Shown: piece after piece, positions 1 to 10,711 of the stretch
How positions within the stretch are numbered: the stretch's first letter is position 1
How the letters are laid out: every line of letters begins with the position of its first letter
Assembly: GCF_040115645.1 (NCBI RefSeq)
Contig: NW_027096009.1
Span: forward strand, 248,001-312,000
Length of the DNA: 64,000 bases
Origin: Euwallacea fornicatus
Lineage: Eukaryota > Arthropoda > Insecta > Coleoptera > Curculionidae
Direction: 5' to 3'
Notes under the pieces: generated by a model
Told to the model about the DNA's origin: nothing
The model's input: only the letters and a program-made list of their open reading frames with translations
Databases searched by the model: none
Program-made: the position numbers and the translations under genes

Positions 1-75
1 CTCGACGAGATCTTTAACATGACGTTACACATCATGATTGTATCATCTTGAGTTTCCACGAAAAATAGTACTTTA

Positions 76-83
76 TGAGCTCA
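76..83. repeat. Palindrome tgagctca with SacI site (representative)
   Basis: An 8-bp perfect palindrome at monomer positions 76-83, kept in most units. It is reduced to the 6-bp gagctc core in the taaagagctc type, and lost in the atgtgctc (for example 5706, 12040, 23830), atgaactc (10106, 16263, 18903, 21543) and gagttc (45650, 48818, 58315) types. These losses make good markers for following duplicated blocks. Confidence 0.8.
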
Positions 84-96
84 AACATACAAGTTT

Positions 97-110
97 TGTG
101 ACTTTTCACA
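97..110. repeat. Short hairpin tgtga-cttt-tcaca (representative)
   Basis: Monomer positions 97-110 form a 5-bp inverted repeat with a 4-base loop. The arm is intact in the gtgactttt types. It carries a mismatch in the recurrent tttttgggacatttcaca type (for example 2728, 3432, 4136), which also changes the loop. Within the array the disrupted type is common before about 34 kb and rarer afterwards. Confidence 0.6.
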
Positions 111-126
111 TGTTGAAGCTCGATAA

Positions 127-143
127 CTTCGGTCAATGAGGAC
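127..143 (+). promoter_or_regulatory. CENP-B-box-like motif (representative copy)
   Basis: The mammalian CENP-B box core is nTTCGnnnnAnnCGGGn. Monomer positions 127-143 read c-TTCG-gtca-A-tg-AGGA-c, matching TTCG, the central A and the middle GG, which is 7 of the 9 defined bases. Most monomers in the window carry this arrangement. Known subtypes change it: the aacatcgg type loses the first T, and the tgacgacc type alters the 3' block. A true CENP-B orthologue is not established in plants and the match is short, so functional binding is speculative; the sequence match itself is direct. Confidence 0.3.
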
Positions 144-174
144 CACATTTCTTAATCAAAGACTCAAATTAACC

Positions 175-187
175 ATCTCGACGAGAT
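175..187. repeat. 13-bp dyad at the monomer junction (representative)
   Basis: The junction between units reads atctcg-A-cgagat, a perfect 6-bp inverted repeat around a single central A. It recurs in most monomers. It decays where position 11 is C (gacct type), and in rarer forms such as cgacaag (near 5282, 41179 and 42937), atttcg (36424, 37304, 38008) and ctcaacg (49970, 59291). It overlaps the BglII site. It could extrude as a cruciform or bind a dimeric protein; neither is shown. Confidence 0.75.
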
Positions 188-583
188 CTTTAACATGACG
201 TAACACATCATGATTGTATCATCTTGAGTTTAAAAGAAAAATAGTACTTAAAGAGCTCAAACATACAATTTTTGTGACTTTTCACATGTTGAAGCTCGAT
301 AACTTCGGTCAATGAGGACCAAATTTCTTAAACAAAGACTCAAATGAACCATCTCGACGAGATCTTTAACATGACGTTACACATCATGATGGTATCATCT
401 TGAGTTTCCATGAAAAATAGTACTTTATGAGCTCAAACATACAATTTTTGTGACTTTTCACATGTTGAAGCTCGATAACATCGGTCGATGAGGACCAAAT
501 TTCTTAATCAAAGACTCAAATGAACCATCTCGACGAGATCTTTAACATGACGTAACACATCATGATTGTATCATCTTGAGTTT

Positions 584-2110
584 CCACGAAAAATAGTAAT
601 TTATGAGCTCAAACATACAAGTTTTGTGACTTTTCACATTTTGAAGCTCGATAACTTCGGTCAATGAGGACCAACATTTTTAAACAAAGTCTCAAATGAA
701 CCATCTCGACGAGATCTTTAACATGACGTTACACATCATGATTGTATCATCTTGAGTTTCCACGAAAAATAGTACTTTATGAGCTCAAACATACAATTTT
801 GTGACTTTTCACATTTTGAAGCTCGATAACTTCGGTCAATGACGACCAAATTTCGTAATCAAAGACTCCAATGAACCTTCTCGACGAGATCTTTAACATA
901 ATGATACACATCATGTTTGTATCATCTTGAGTTTCAAAGAAAAATAGTACTTAATGAGCTCAAACATACAAGTTTTGTGACTTTTCACACTTTGAAGCTC
1001 TATAACTTCGTTCAATAAGGACCAAATTTCTTAATCAAAGACTCAAATGATCCATCTCGACGAGATCTTTAACATGAAGTAACACATCATGATTGTATCA
1101 TCTTGAGTTTCCACGAAAAATAGTACTTAATGAGCTCAAACATACAAGTTTTGTGACTTTTCACACTTTGAAGCTCTATAACTTCGTTCAATGAGGACCA
1201 AATTTCTTAATCAAAGACTCAAATGATCCATCTCGACGAGATCTTTAACATGACGTAACACATCATGATTGTATCATCTTGAGTTTCAAAGAAAAATAGT
1301 ACTTAATGAGCTCAAACATACAAGTTTTGTGACTTTTCACATTTTGAAGCTCGATAACTTCGGTCAATGACGACCAAATTTCTTAAACAAAGACTCAAAT
1401 GAACCTTCTCGACGAGATCTTTAACATAATGATACACATCATGTTTGTATCATCTTGAGTCTCAAAGAAAAATAGTACTTAATGAGCTCAAACATACAAT
1501 TTTGTGACTTTTCACACTTTGAAGCTCTATAACTTCGTTCAATGAGGACCAAATTTCTTAATCAAAGACTCAAATGAACCATCTCGACGAGATCTTTAAC
1601 ATGACGTTACACATCATGATTGTATCATCTTGAGTTTCCACGAAAAATAGAACTTTATGAGCTCAAACATACAATTTTTGTGACTTTTCACATGTTGAAG
1701 CTCTATAACTTCGTTCAATGAGGACCAAATTTCTTAAACAAAGACTCAAATGAACCATCTCGACGAGACCTTTAAAATGACGTTACACATCATGATTGTA
1801 TCATCTTGAGTTTCCACGAAAAATAGTACTTAAAGAGCTCAAACATACAAGTTTTGTGACTTTTCACATTTTGAAGCTCGATAACTTCGGTCAATGAGGA
1901 TCAAATTTCTTAATCAAAGAGCCAAATGAACCATCTCGACGAGATCTTTAAAATGACGTTACACATCATGATTGTATCATCTTGAGTTTCCACGAAAAAT
2001 AGTAATTTATGAGCTCAAACATACAAGTTTTGTGACTTTTCACATTTTGAAGCTCGATAACTTCGGTCAATGAGGACCAACATTTTTAAACAAAGTCTCA
2101 AATGAACCAT
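584..2110 (+). repeat. Variable monomers between the duplicated segments
   Basis: About nine satellite monomers of mixed type. The rare agtaattt variant occurs at 595 and again at 2001 (1406 bp, eight monomers less two bases), showing a shorter internal repeat. The cactttg plus tctataacttcgt haplotype is frequent (about 988, 1164 and 1514). Nothing but satellite was seen. Confidence 0.8.
901..925. repeat. Variant-specific inverted repeat, 8-bp arms (representative)
   Basis: In the monomer subclass with cataatgataca in place of catgacgttaca and gtttgta in place of gattgta, the arms atgataca and tgtatcat are perfect reverse complements separated by 9 bases. The usual monomer form pairs only taca with tgta here. 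The same arrangement recurs at, for example, 1429, 4593, 39964, 43305, 48586 and 58080. Two linked substitutions together create the longer stem. Confidence 0.7.
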
Positions 2111-2693
2111 CTCGACGAGATCTTTAACATGACGTTACACATCATGATTGTATCATCTTGAGTTTCCACGAAAAATAGTACTTTATGAGCTCAAACATAC
2201 AAGTTTTGTGACTTTTCACATGTTGAAGCTCGATAACTTCGGTCAATGAGGACCAAATTTCTTAATCAAAGACTCAAATTAACCATCTCGACGAGATCTT
2301 TAACATGACGTAACACATCATGATTGTATCATCTTGAGTTTAAAAGAAAAATAGTACTTAAAGAGCTCAAACATACAATTTTTGTGACTTTTCACATGTT
2401 GAAGCTCGATAACTTCGGTCAATGAGGACCAAATTTCTTAAACAAAGACTCAAATGAACCATCTCGACGAGATCTTTAACATGACGTTACACATCATGAT
2501 GGTATCATCTTGAGTTTCCATGAAAAATAGTACTTTATGAGCTCAAACATACAATTTTTGTGACTTTTCACATGTTGAAGCTCGATAACATCGGTCAATG
2601 AGGACCAAATTTCTTAATCAAAGACTCAAATGAACCATCTCGACGAGATCTTTAACATGACGTAACACATCATGATTGTATCATCTTGAGTTT
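2111..2693 (+). repeat. Duplicated segment, copy 2 of 1-583
   Basis: Colinear with 1-583 at an offset of 2110 bp. It carries the same order of diagnostic monomers: the attaacc end, the gtttaaaag plus acttaaag unit, then the gatggtatc plus ccatgaaa plus aacatcgg unit. It leads into the 4-mer region. Confidence 0.85.
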
Positions 2694-4377
2694 CAAAGAA
2701 AAATAGTACTTAAAGAGCTCAAACATACAATTTTTGGGACATTTCACATGTTGAAGCTCGATAACTTCGGTCAATGAGGACCAAATTTCTTAAACAAAGT
2801 CTCAAATGAACCATCTCGACGAGATCTTTAACATGACGTAACACATCATGATTGTATCATCTTGAGTTTCAAAGAAAAATAGTACTTAATGAGCTCAAAC
2901 ATACAAGTTTTGTGACTTTTCACATGTTGAAGCTCGATAACTTCGGTCAATGAGGACCAAATTTCTTAATCAAAGACTCAAATGAACCATCTCGACGAGA
3001 TCTTTAACATGACGTAACACATCATGATTGTATCATCTTGAGTTTCAAAGAAAAATAGTACTTAATGAGCTCAAACATACAAGTTTTGTGACTTTTCACA
3101 TGTTAAAGCTCGATAACTTCGGTCAATGAGTACCAAATTTCTTAATCAAAGACTCAAATGAACCATCTCGACGAGATCTTTAACATGACGTAACACATCA
3201 TGATTGTATCATCTTGAGTTTCAAAGAAAAATAGTACTTTATGAGCTCAAACATACAAGTTTTGTGACTTTTCACATGTTGAAGCTCGATAACTTCGGTC
3301 AATGAGGACCAAATTTCTTAAACAAAGACTCAAATGAACCATCTCGACGAGATCTTTAACATGACGTAACACATCATGATTGTATCATCTTGAGTTTCAA
3401 AGAAAAATAGTACTTAAAGAGCTCAAACATACAATTTTTGGGACATTTCACATGTTGAAGCTCGATAACTTCGGTCAATGAGGACCAAATTTCTTAAACA
3501 AAGTCTCAAATGAACCATCTCGACGAGATCTTTAACATGACGTAACACATCATGATTGTATCATCTTGAGTTTCAAAGAAAAATAGTACTTAATGAGCTC
3601 AAACATACAAGTTTTGTGACTTTTCACATGTTGAAGCTCGATAACTTCGGTCAATGAGGACCAAATTTCTTAATCAAAGACTCAAATGAACCATCTCGAC
3701 GAGATCTTTAACATAACGGAACACATCATGATTGTATCATTTTGAGTTTCAAAGAAAAATAGTACTTAATGAGCTCAAACATACAAGTTTTGTGACTTTT
3801 CACATGTTGAAGCTCGATAACTTCGGTCAATGAGGACCAAATTTCTTAAACAAAGTCTCAAATGAACCATCTCGACGAGATCTTTAACATGACGTAACAC
3901 ATCATGATTGTATCATCTTGAGTTTCAAAGAAAAATAGTACTTAATGAGCTCAAACATACAAGTTTTGTGACTTTTCACATGTTGAAGCTCGATAACTTC
4001 GGTCAATGAGGACCAAATTTCTTAATCAAAGACTCAAATGAACCATCTCGACGAGATCTTTAACATGACGTAACACATCATGATTGTATCATCTTGAGTT
4101 TCAAAGAAAAATAGTACTTAAAGAGCTCAAACATACAATTTTTGGGACATTTCACATGTTGAAGCTCGATAACTTCGGTCAATGAGGACCAAATTTCTTA
4201 AACAAAGACTCAAATGATCCATCTCGACGAGATCTTTAACATGAAGTAACACATCATGATTGTATCATCTTGAGTTTCCACGAAAAATAGTACTTAATGA
4301 GCTCAAATATACAAGTTTTGTGACTTTTCACACTTTGAAGCTCTATAACTTCGTTCAATGAGGACCAAATTTCTTAA
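2639..4377 (+). repeat. Imperfect 4-monomer higher-order periodicity (704 bp)
   Basis: The tttttgggacatttc monomer type recurs at 2728, 3432 and 4136, exactly 704 bp (4 x 176) apart. Between these lie three other units per period, mostly gtttcaaag with acttaatg and caagttttg. The periods are not identical: the second contains a unit with cataacggaac and tcattttgag (3714-3745) that the first lacks, and the first carries tgttaaag at 3101 and gagtacc at 3128. This is an early or eroding higher-order repeat. Confidence 0.75.
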
Positions 4378-7300
4378 TCAAAGACTCAAATGAACCATCT
4401 CGACGAGATCTTTAACATGACGTAACACATCATGATTGTATCATCTTGAGTTTCCACGAAAAATAGTACTTAATGAGCTCAAACATACAATTTTTGTGAC
4501 TTTTCACATGTTGAAGCTCGATAACTTCGGTCAATGAGGACCAAATTTCTTAAACAAAGACTCAAATGAACCTTCTCGACGAGATCTTTAACATAATGAT
4601 ACACATCATGTTTGTATCATCTTGAGTCTCAATGAAAAATAGTACTTAATGAGCTCAAACATAAAATTTTGTGACTTTTCACACTTTGAAGCTCTATAAC
4701 TTCGTTCAATGAGGACCAAATTTCTTAATCAAAGACTCAAATGAACCATCTCGACGAGATCTTTAACATGACGTTACACATCATGATTGTATCATCTTGA
4801 GTTTCCACGAAAAATAGAACTTTATGAGCTCAAACATACAATTTTTGTGACTTTTCACATGTTGAAGCTCGATAACTTCGGTCAATGAGGATCAAATTTC
4901 TTATTTAAAGACTCAAATGAACCATCTCGACGAGACCTTTAACATGACGTTACACATCATGATTGTATCATCTTGAGTTTCCACGAAAAATAGTACTTTA
5001 TGAGCTCAAACATACAAGTTTTGTGACTTTTCACATGTTGAAGCTCGATAACTTCGGTCAATGAGGATCAAATTTCTTAATCAAAGACTCAAATGAACCA
5101 TCTCGACGAGACCTTTAACATGACGTAACACATCATGATTGTATCATCTTGAGTTCCCACGAAAAATAGTACTTTATGAGCTCAAACATACAATTTTTGT
5201 GACTTTTCACATGTTGGAGCTCGATAACTTCGGTCAATGAGGACCAAATTTCTTAAACAAAGACTCAAATGAACCATCTCGACAAGATCTTTAACATGGC
5301 GTAACACATCATGATTGTATCATCTTGAGTTCCAAAGAAAAATAGTACTTAAAGAGCTCAAACATACAATTTTTGGGACATTTCACATGTTGAAGCTCGA
5401 TAACTTCGGTCAATGAGGACCAAATTTCTTAAACAAAGTCTCAAATGAACCATCTCGACGAGATCTTTAACATGACGTAACACATCATGATTGTATCATC
5501 TTGAGTTCCCACGGAAAATAGTACTGTATGAGCTCAAACATACAATTTTTGTGACTTTTCACATGTTGAAGCTCGATAACTTCGGTCAATGAGGACCAAA
5601 TTTCTTAAACAAAGACTCAAATGAACCATCTCGACGAGATCTTTAACATGACGTAACACATCATGATTGTATCATCTTGAGTTTCCACGAAAAATAGTAC
5701 TTAATGTGCTCAAACATACAATTTTTTGACTTTTATCATGTTGAAGCTCGATAACTTCGGTCAATGAGGACCAAATTTCTTAATCAAAGACTCAAATGAA
5801 CCATCTCGACGAGATCTTTAACATGACGTAACACATCATGATTGTATCATCTTGAGTTTCCACGAAAAATAGTACTTTATGAGCTCAAACATACAATTTT
5901 TGTGACTTTTCACATGTTGAAGCTCTATAACTTCGTTCAATGAGGACCAAATTTCTTAAACAAAGACTCAAATGAACCATCTCGACGAGACCTTTAAAAT
6001 GACGTTACACATCATGATTGTATCATCTTGAGTTTCCACGAAAAATAGTACTTAAAGAGCTCAAACATACAAGTTTTGTGACTTTTCACATTTTGAAGCT
6101 CGATAACTTTGGTCAATGAGGACCAAATTTCTTAAATAAAGACTCAAATGAACCATCTCGACGAGACCTTTAACATGACGTTACACATCATGATTGTATC
6201 ATCTTGAGTTTCCACGAAAAATAGAACATTATGAGCTCAAACATACAATTTTTGTGACTTTTCACATGTTGAAGCTCGATAACTTCGGTCAATGAGGATC
6301 AAATTTCTTAATCAAAGAGCCAAATGAACCATCTCGACGAGATCTTTAAGATGACGTTACACATCATGATTGTATCATCTTGAGTTTCCACGAAAAATAG
6401 TACTTTATGAGCTCAAACATACAATTTTTGTGACTTTTCACATGTTGAAGCTCGATAACTTCGGTCAATGAGGATCAAATTTCTTAATCAAAGAGCCAAA
6501 TGAACCATCTCGACGAGATCTTTAACATGACGTTACACATCATGATTGTATCATCTTGAGTTTCAAAGAAAAATAGTACTTAATGAGCTCAAACATACAA
6601 GTTTTGTGACTTTTCACATTTTGAAGCTCGATAACTTCGGTCAATGACGACCAAATTTCTTAATCAAAGACTCCAATGAACCATCTCGACGAGATCTTTA
6701 ACATGACGTAACACATCATGATTGTATCATCTTGAGTTTCCACGAAAAATAGTACTTTATGAGCTCAAACATACAAGTTTTGTGACTTTTCACATGTTGA
6801 AGCTCGATAACTTCGGTCAATGAGGACCAAATTTCTTAATCAAAGACTCAAATTAACCATCTTGACGAGATCTTTAACATGACGTAACACATCATGATTG
6901 TATCATCTTGAGTTTCAAAGAAAAATAGTACTTAAAGAGCTCAAACATACAATTTTTGTGACTTTTCACATTTTGAAGCTCGATAACTTCGGTCAATGAC
7001 GACCAAATTTCGTAATCAAAGACTCCAATGAACCATCTCGACGAGATCTTTAACATGACGTTACACATCATGATTGTATCATCTTGAGTTTCAAAGAAAC
7101 ATAGTACTTAATGAGCTCAAACATACAAGTTTTGTGACTTTTCACACTTTGAAGCTCTATAACTTCGTTCAATGAGGACCAAATTTCTTAATCAAAGACT
7201 CAAATGATCCATCTCGACGAGATCTTTAACATGAAGTAACACATCATGATTGTATCATCTTGAGTTTCCACGAAAAATAGTACTTAATGAGCTCAAACAT

Positions 7301-10300
7301 ACAAGTTTTGTGACTTTTCACACTTTGAAGCTCCATAACTTCGTTCAATGAGGACCAAATTTCTTAATCAAAGACTCAAATGAACCATCTCGACGAGATC
7401 TTTAACATGACGTAACACATCATGATTGTATCATCTTGAGTTTCCACGAAAAATAGTACTTAATGAGCTCAAACATACAATTTTTGTGACTTTTCACATG
7501 TTGAAGCTCGATAACTTCGGTCAATGAGGACCAAATTTCTTAAACAAAGACTCAAATGAACCTTATCGACGAGATCTTTAACATAATGATACACATCATG
7601 TTTGTATCATCTTGAGTCTCAAAGAAAAATAGTACCTTAATGAGCTCAAACATACAATTTTGTGACTTTTCACATTTTGAAGCTCGATAACTTCGGTCAA
7701 TGACGACCAAATTTCGTAATCAAAGACTCCAATGAACCTTCTCGACGAGATCTTTAACATGACGTAACACATCATGATTGTATCATCTTGAGTTTCAAAG
7801 AAAAATAGTACTTAATGAGCTCAAACATACAAGTTTTGTGACTTTTCACATGTTGAAGCTCGATAACTTCGGTCAATGAGGACCAGATTTCTTAATCAAA
7901 GAGCCAAATGAACAATCTCGACGAGATCTTTAAGATGACGTTACACATCATGATTGTATCATCTTGAGTTTCCACGAAAAATAGTACTTTATGAGCTCAA
8001 ACATACAAGTTTTGTGACTTTTCACATGTTGAATCTCGATAACATCGGTCAATGAGGACCAAATTTCTTAATCAAAGACTCAAATTAACCATCTCGACGA
8101 GATCTTTAACATGACGTAACACATCATGATTGTATCATCTTGAGTTTAAAAGAAAAATAGTACTTAAAGAGCTCAAACATACAATTTTTGTGACTTTTCA
8201 CATGTTGAAGCTCGATAACTTCGGTCAATGAGGACCAAATTTCTTAAACAAAGACTCAAATGAACCATCTCGACGAGATCTTTAACATGACGTTACACAT
8301 CATGATGGTATCATCTTGAGTTTCCATGAAAAATAGTACTTTATGAGCTCAAACATACAATTTTTGTGACTTTTCACATGTTGAAGCTCGATAACATCGG
8401 TCAATGAGGACCAAATTTCTTAATCAAAGACTCAAATGAACCATCTCGACGAGATCTTTAACATGACGTAACACATCATGATTGTATCATCTTGAGTTTC
8501 AAAGAAAAATAGTACTTAAAGAGCTCAAACATACAATTTTTGGGACATTTCACACGTTGAAGCTCGATAACTTCGGTCAATGAGGACCAAATTTCTTAAA
8601 CAAAGTCTCAAATGAACCATCTCGACGAGATCTTTAACATGACGTAACACATCATGATTGTATCATCTTGAGTTTCAAAGAAAAATAGTACTTAATGAGC
8701 TCAAACATACAAGTTTTGTGACTTTTCACATGTTGAAGCTCGATAACTTCGGTCAATGAGGACCAAATTTCTTAATCAAAGACTCAAATGAACCATCTCG
8801 ACGAGATCTTTAACATGACGTAACACATCATGATTGTATCATCTTGAGTTTCAAAGAAAAATAGTACTTAATGAGCTCAAACATACAAGTTTTGTGACTT
8901 TTCACATGTTGAAGCTCGATAACTTCGGTCAATGAGGACCAAATTTCTTAATCAAAGACTCAAATGAACCATCTCGACGAGATCTTTAACATGACGTAAC
9001 ACATCATGATTGTATCATCTTGAGTTTCAAAGAAAAATAGTACTTTATGAGCTCAAACATACAAGTTTTGTGACTTTTCACATGTTGAAGCTCGATAACT
9101 TCGGTCAATGAGGACCAAATTTCTTAAACAAAGACTCAAATGAACCATCTCGACGAGATCTTTAACATGACGTAACACATCATGATTGTATCATCTTGAG
9201 TTTCAAAGAAAAATAGTACTTAATGAGCTCAAACATACAAGTTTTGTGACTTTTCACATGTTGAAGCTCGATAACTTCGGTCAATGAGGACCAAATTTCT
9301 TAATCAAAGACTCAAATGAACCATCTCGACGAGATCTTTAACATGACGTAACACATCATGATTGTATCATCTTGAGTTTCAAAGAAAAATAGTACTTAAA
9401 GAGCTCAAACATACAATTTTTGGGACATTTCACATGTTGAAGCTCGATAACTTCGGTCAATGAGGACCAAATTTCTTAATCAAAGACTCAAATGAACCAT
9501 CTCGACGAGATCTTTAACATGACGTAACACATCATGATTGTATCATCTTGAGTTTCAAAGAAAAATAGTACTTAAAGAGCTCAAACATACAATTTTTGGG
9601 ACATTTCACATGTTGAAGCTCGATAACTTCGGTCAATGAGGACCAAATTTCTTAATCAAAGACTCAAATGAACCATCTCGACGAGATCTTTAACATGACG
9701 TAACACATCATGATTGTATCATCTTGAGTTTCAAAGAAAAATAGTACTTTATGAGCTCAAACATACAAGTTTTGTGACTTTTCACATGTTGAAGCTCGAT
9801 AACTTCGGTCAATGAGGACCAAATTTCTTAAACAAAGACTCAAATGAACCATCTCGACGAGATCTTTAACATGACGTAACACATCATGATTGTATCATCT
9901 TGAGTTTCAAAGAAAAATAGTACTTAATGAGCTCAAACATACAAGTTTTGTGACTTTTCACATGTTGAAGCTCGATAACTTCGGTCAATGAGGACCAAAT
10001 TTCTTAATCAAAGACTCAAATGAACCATCTCGACGAGATCTTTAACATGACGTTACACATCATGATTGTATCATCTTGAGTTTCCACGAAAAATAGAACA
10101 TTATGAACTCAAACATACAATTTTTGTGACTTTTCACATGTTGAAGCTCGATAACTTCGGTCAATGAGGATCAAATTTCTTAATCAAAGACTCCAATGAA
10201 CAATCTCGACGAGATCTTTAACATGACGTTACACATCATGATTGTATCATCTTGAGTTTCCACGAAAAATACTACTTTATGAGCTCAAACATACAATTTT

Positions 10301-10711
10301 TGTGACTTTTCACATGTTGAAGCTCGATAACTTCGGTCAATGAGGACCAAATTTCTTAATCAAAGAGCCAAATGAACCATCTCGACGAGATCTTTAACAT
10401 GACGTTACACATCATGATTGTATCATCTTGAGTTTCCACGAAAAATAGTACTTTATGAGCTCAAACATACAAGTTTTGTGACTTTTCACATGTTGAAGCT
10501 CGATAACTTCGGTCAATGAGGACCAAATTTCTTAATCAAAGACTCAAATTAACCATCTCGACGAGATCTTTAACATGACGTAACACATCATGATTGTATC
10601 ATATTGAGTTTCAAAGAAAAATAGTACTTAAAGAGCTCAAACATACAATTTTTGTGACTTTTCACATGTTGAAGCTCGATAACTTCGGTCAATGAGGACC
10701 AAATTTCTTAA
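4378..10711 (+). repeat. Block A, 36-monomer (6334-bp) duplicated unit
   Basis: This block is followed directly by copy B. Shared rare markers at the 6334-bp offset include the ttatttaaag unit (about 4900), the cgacaag plus catggcg unit (5282), gttcccacgg plus agtactgta (5515), atgtgctc plus ttttatcatg (5701) and aactttggtc (6105). After the extra monomer near 7561-7640 the offset falls to 6157, continuing through cacacgttg (8551) and agaacattatgaactc (10095). No difference was seen at the lines compared beyond that one-monomer gap. Confidence 0.9.
7464..7640 (+). repeat. Monomer-length interval present in blocks A and C, absent from B
   Basis: Relative to block B, block A has 177 extra bases in this interval, including the rare ccttatcgac junction and the single-base insertion agtacctt. 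Block C retains both (ccttatcgac near 25685, agtacc at 25755). In B, acttaatgagctcaaac runs straight into the following unit at 13793-13810. The simplest reading is a one-monomer loss from B by unequal exchange within matching sequence; exact breakpoints are ambiguous because the flanks are identical. Confidence 0.85.

Larger units (their letters stand above)
1..176 (+). repeat. Reference monomer of the satellite
   Basis: This first complete unit is used as the coordinate frame. It has 35 C and 27 G in 176 bp. It holds one BglII site (8-13), one BspHI site (32-37) and one SacI site (77-82), so digestion should give a 176-bp ladder. Recurrent variable positions are: 11 (T or C, C destroying BglII), 18-24 (catgacg or cataatg), 26 (T or A), 38-40, 56-60 (ccacg or caaag), 71-78 (ctttatga, cttaatga or cttaaaga), 91-100, 109-114 (catgtt, cattt or cactt types), 119-132, 139-144, 156 (T or A), 161-165 (gactc, gagcc, gtctc or tactc) and 170-173. 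It departs from the common form at 146 (C where most copies have A). Confidence 0.95.
1..583 (+). repeat. Duplicated segment, copy 1 (12-monomer offset)
   Basis: This segment recurs at 2111-2693, an offset of 2110 bp (twelve monomers less two single-base deletions). Two differences were seen: cacattt at 146 versus caaattt, and ggtcgatg near 487 versus ggtcaatg. Divergence starts at 584, where this copy has gtttccacg and the other gtttcaaag. Markers include the rare attaacc monomer end and the gatggtatc monomer. Confidence 0.85.

Noticed and set aside
1..10. Array or contig boundary at position 1
   Set aside because: The window opens exactly at a unit start in my chosen frame, but that frame was set by the first base, so the coincidence carries no information.
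76..83. tgagctca and atcatgat palindromes as regulatory operators
   Set aside because: Eight-base palindromes are expected by chance in 176 bp of AT-rich sequence, and nothing nearby is transcribed as far as can be seen.
1..176. Half-monomer internal duplication (ctcgacgag...aacatgacg versus ctcgataac...caatgagg)
   Set aside because: The resemblance between positions 1-24 and 119-141 is short and needs gaps; not convincing as an ancestral dimer without an alignment score.
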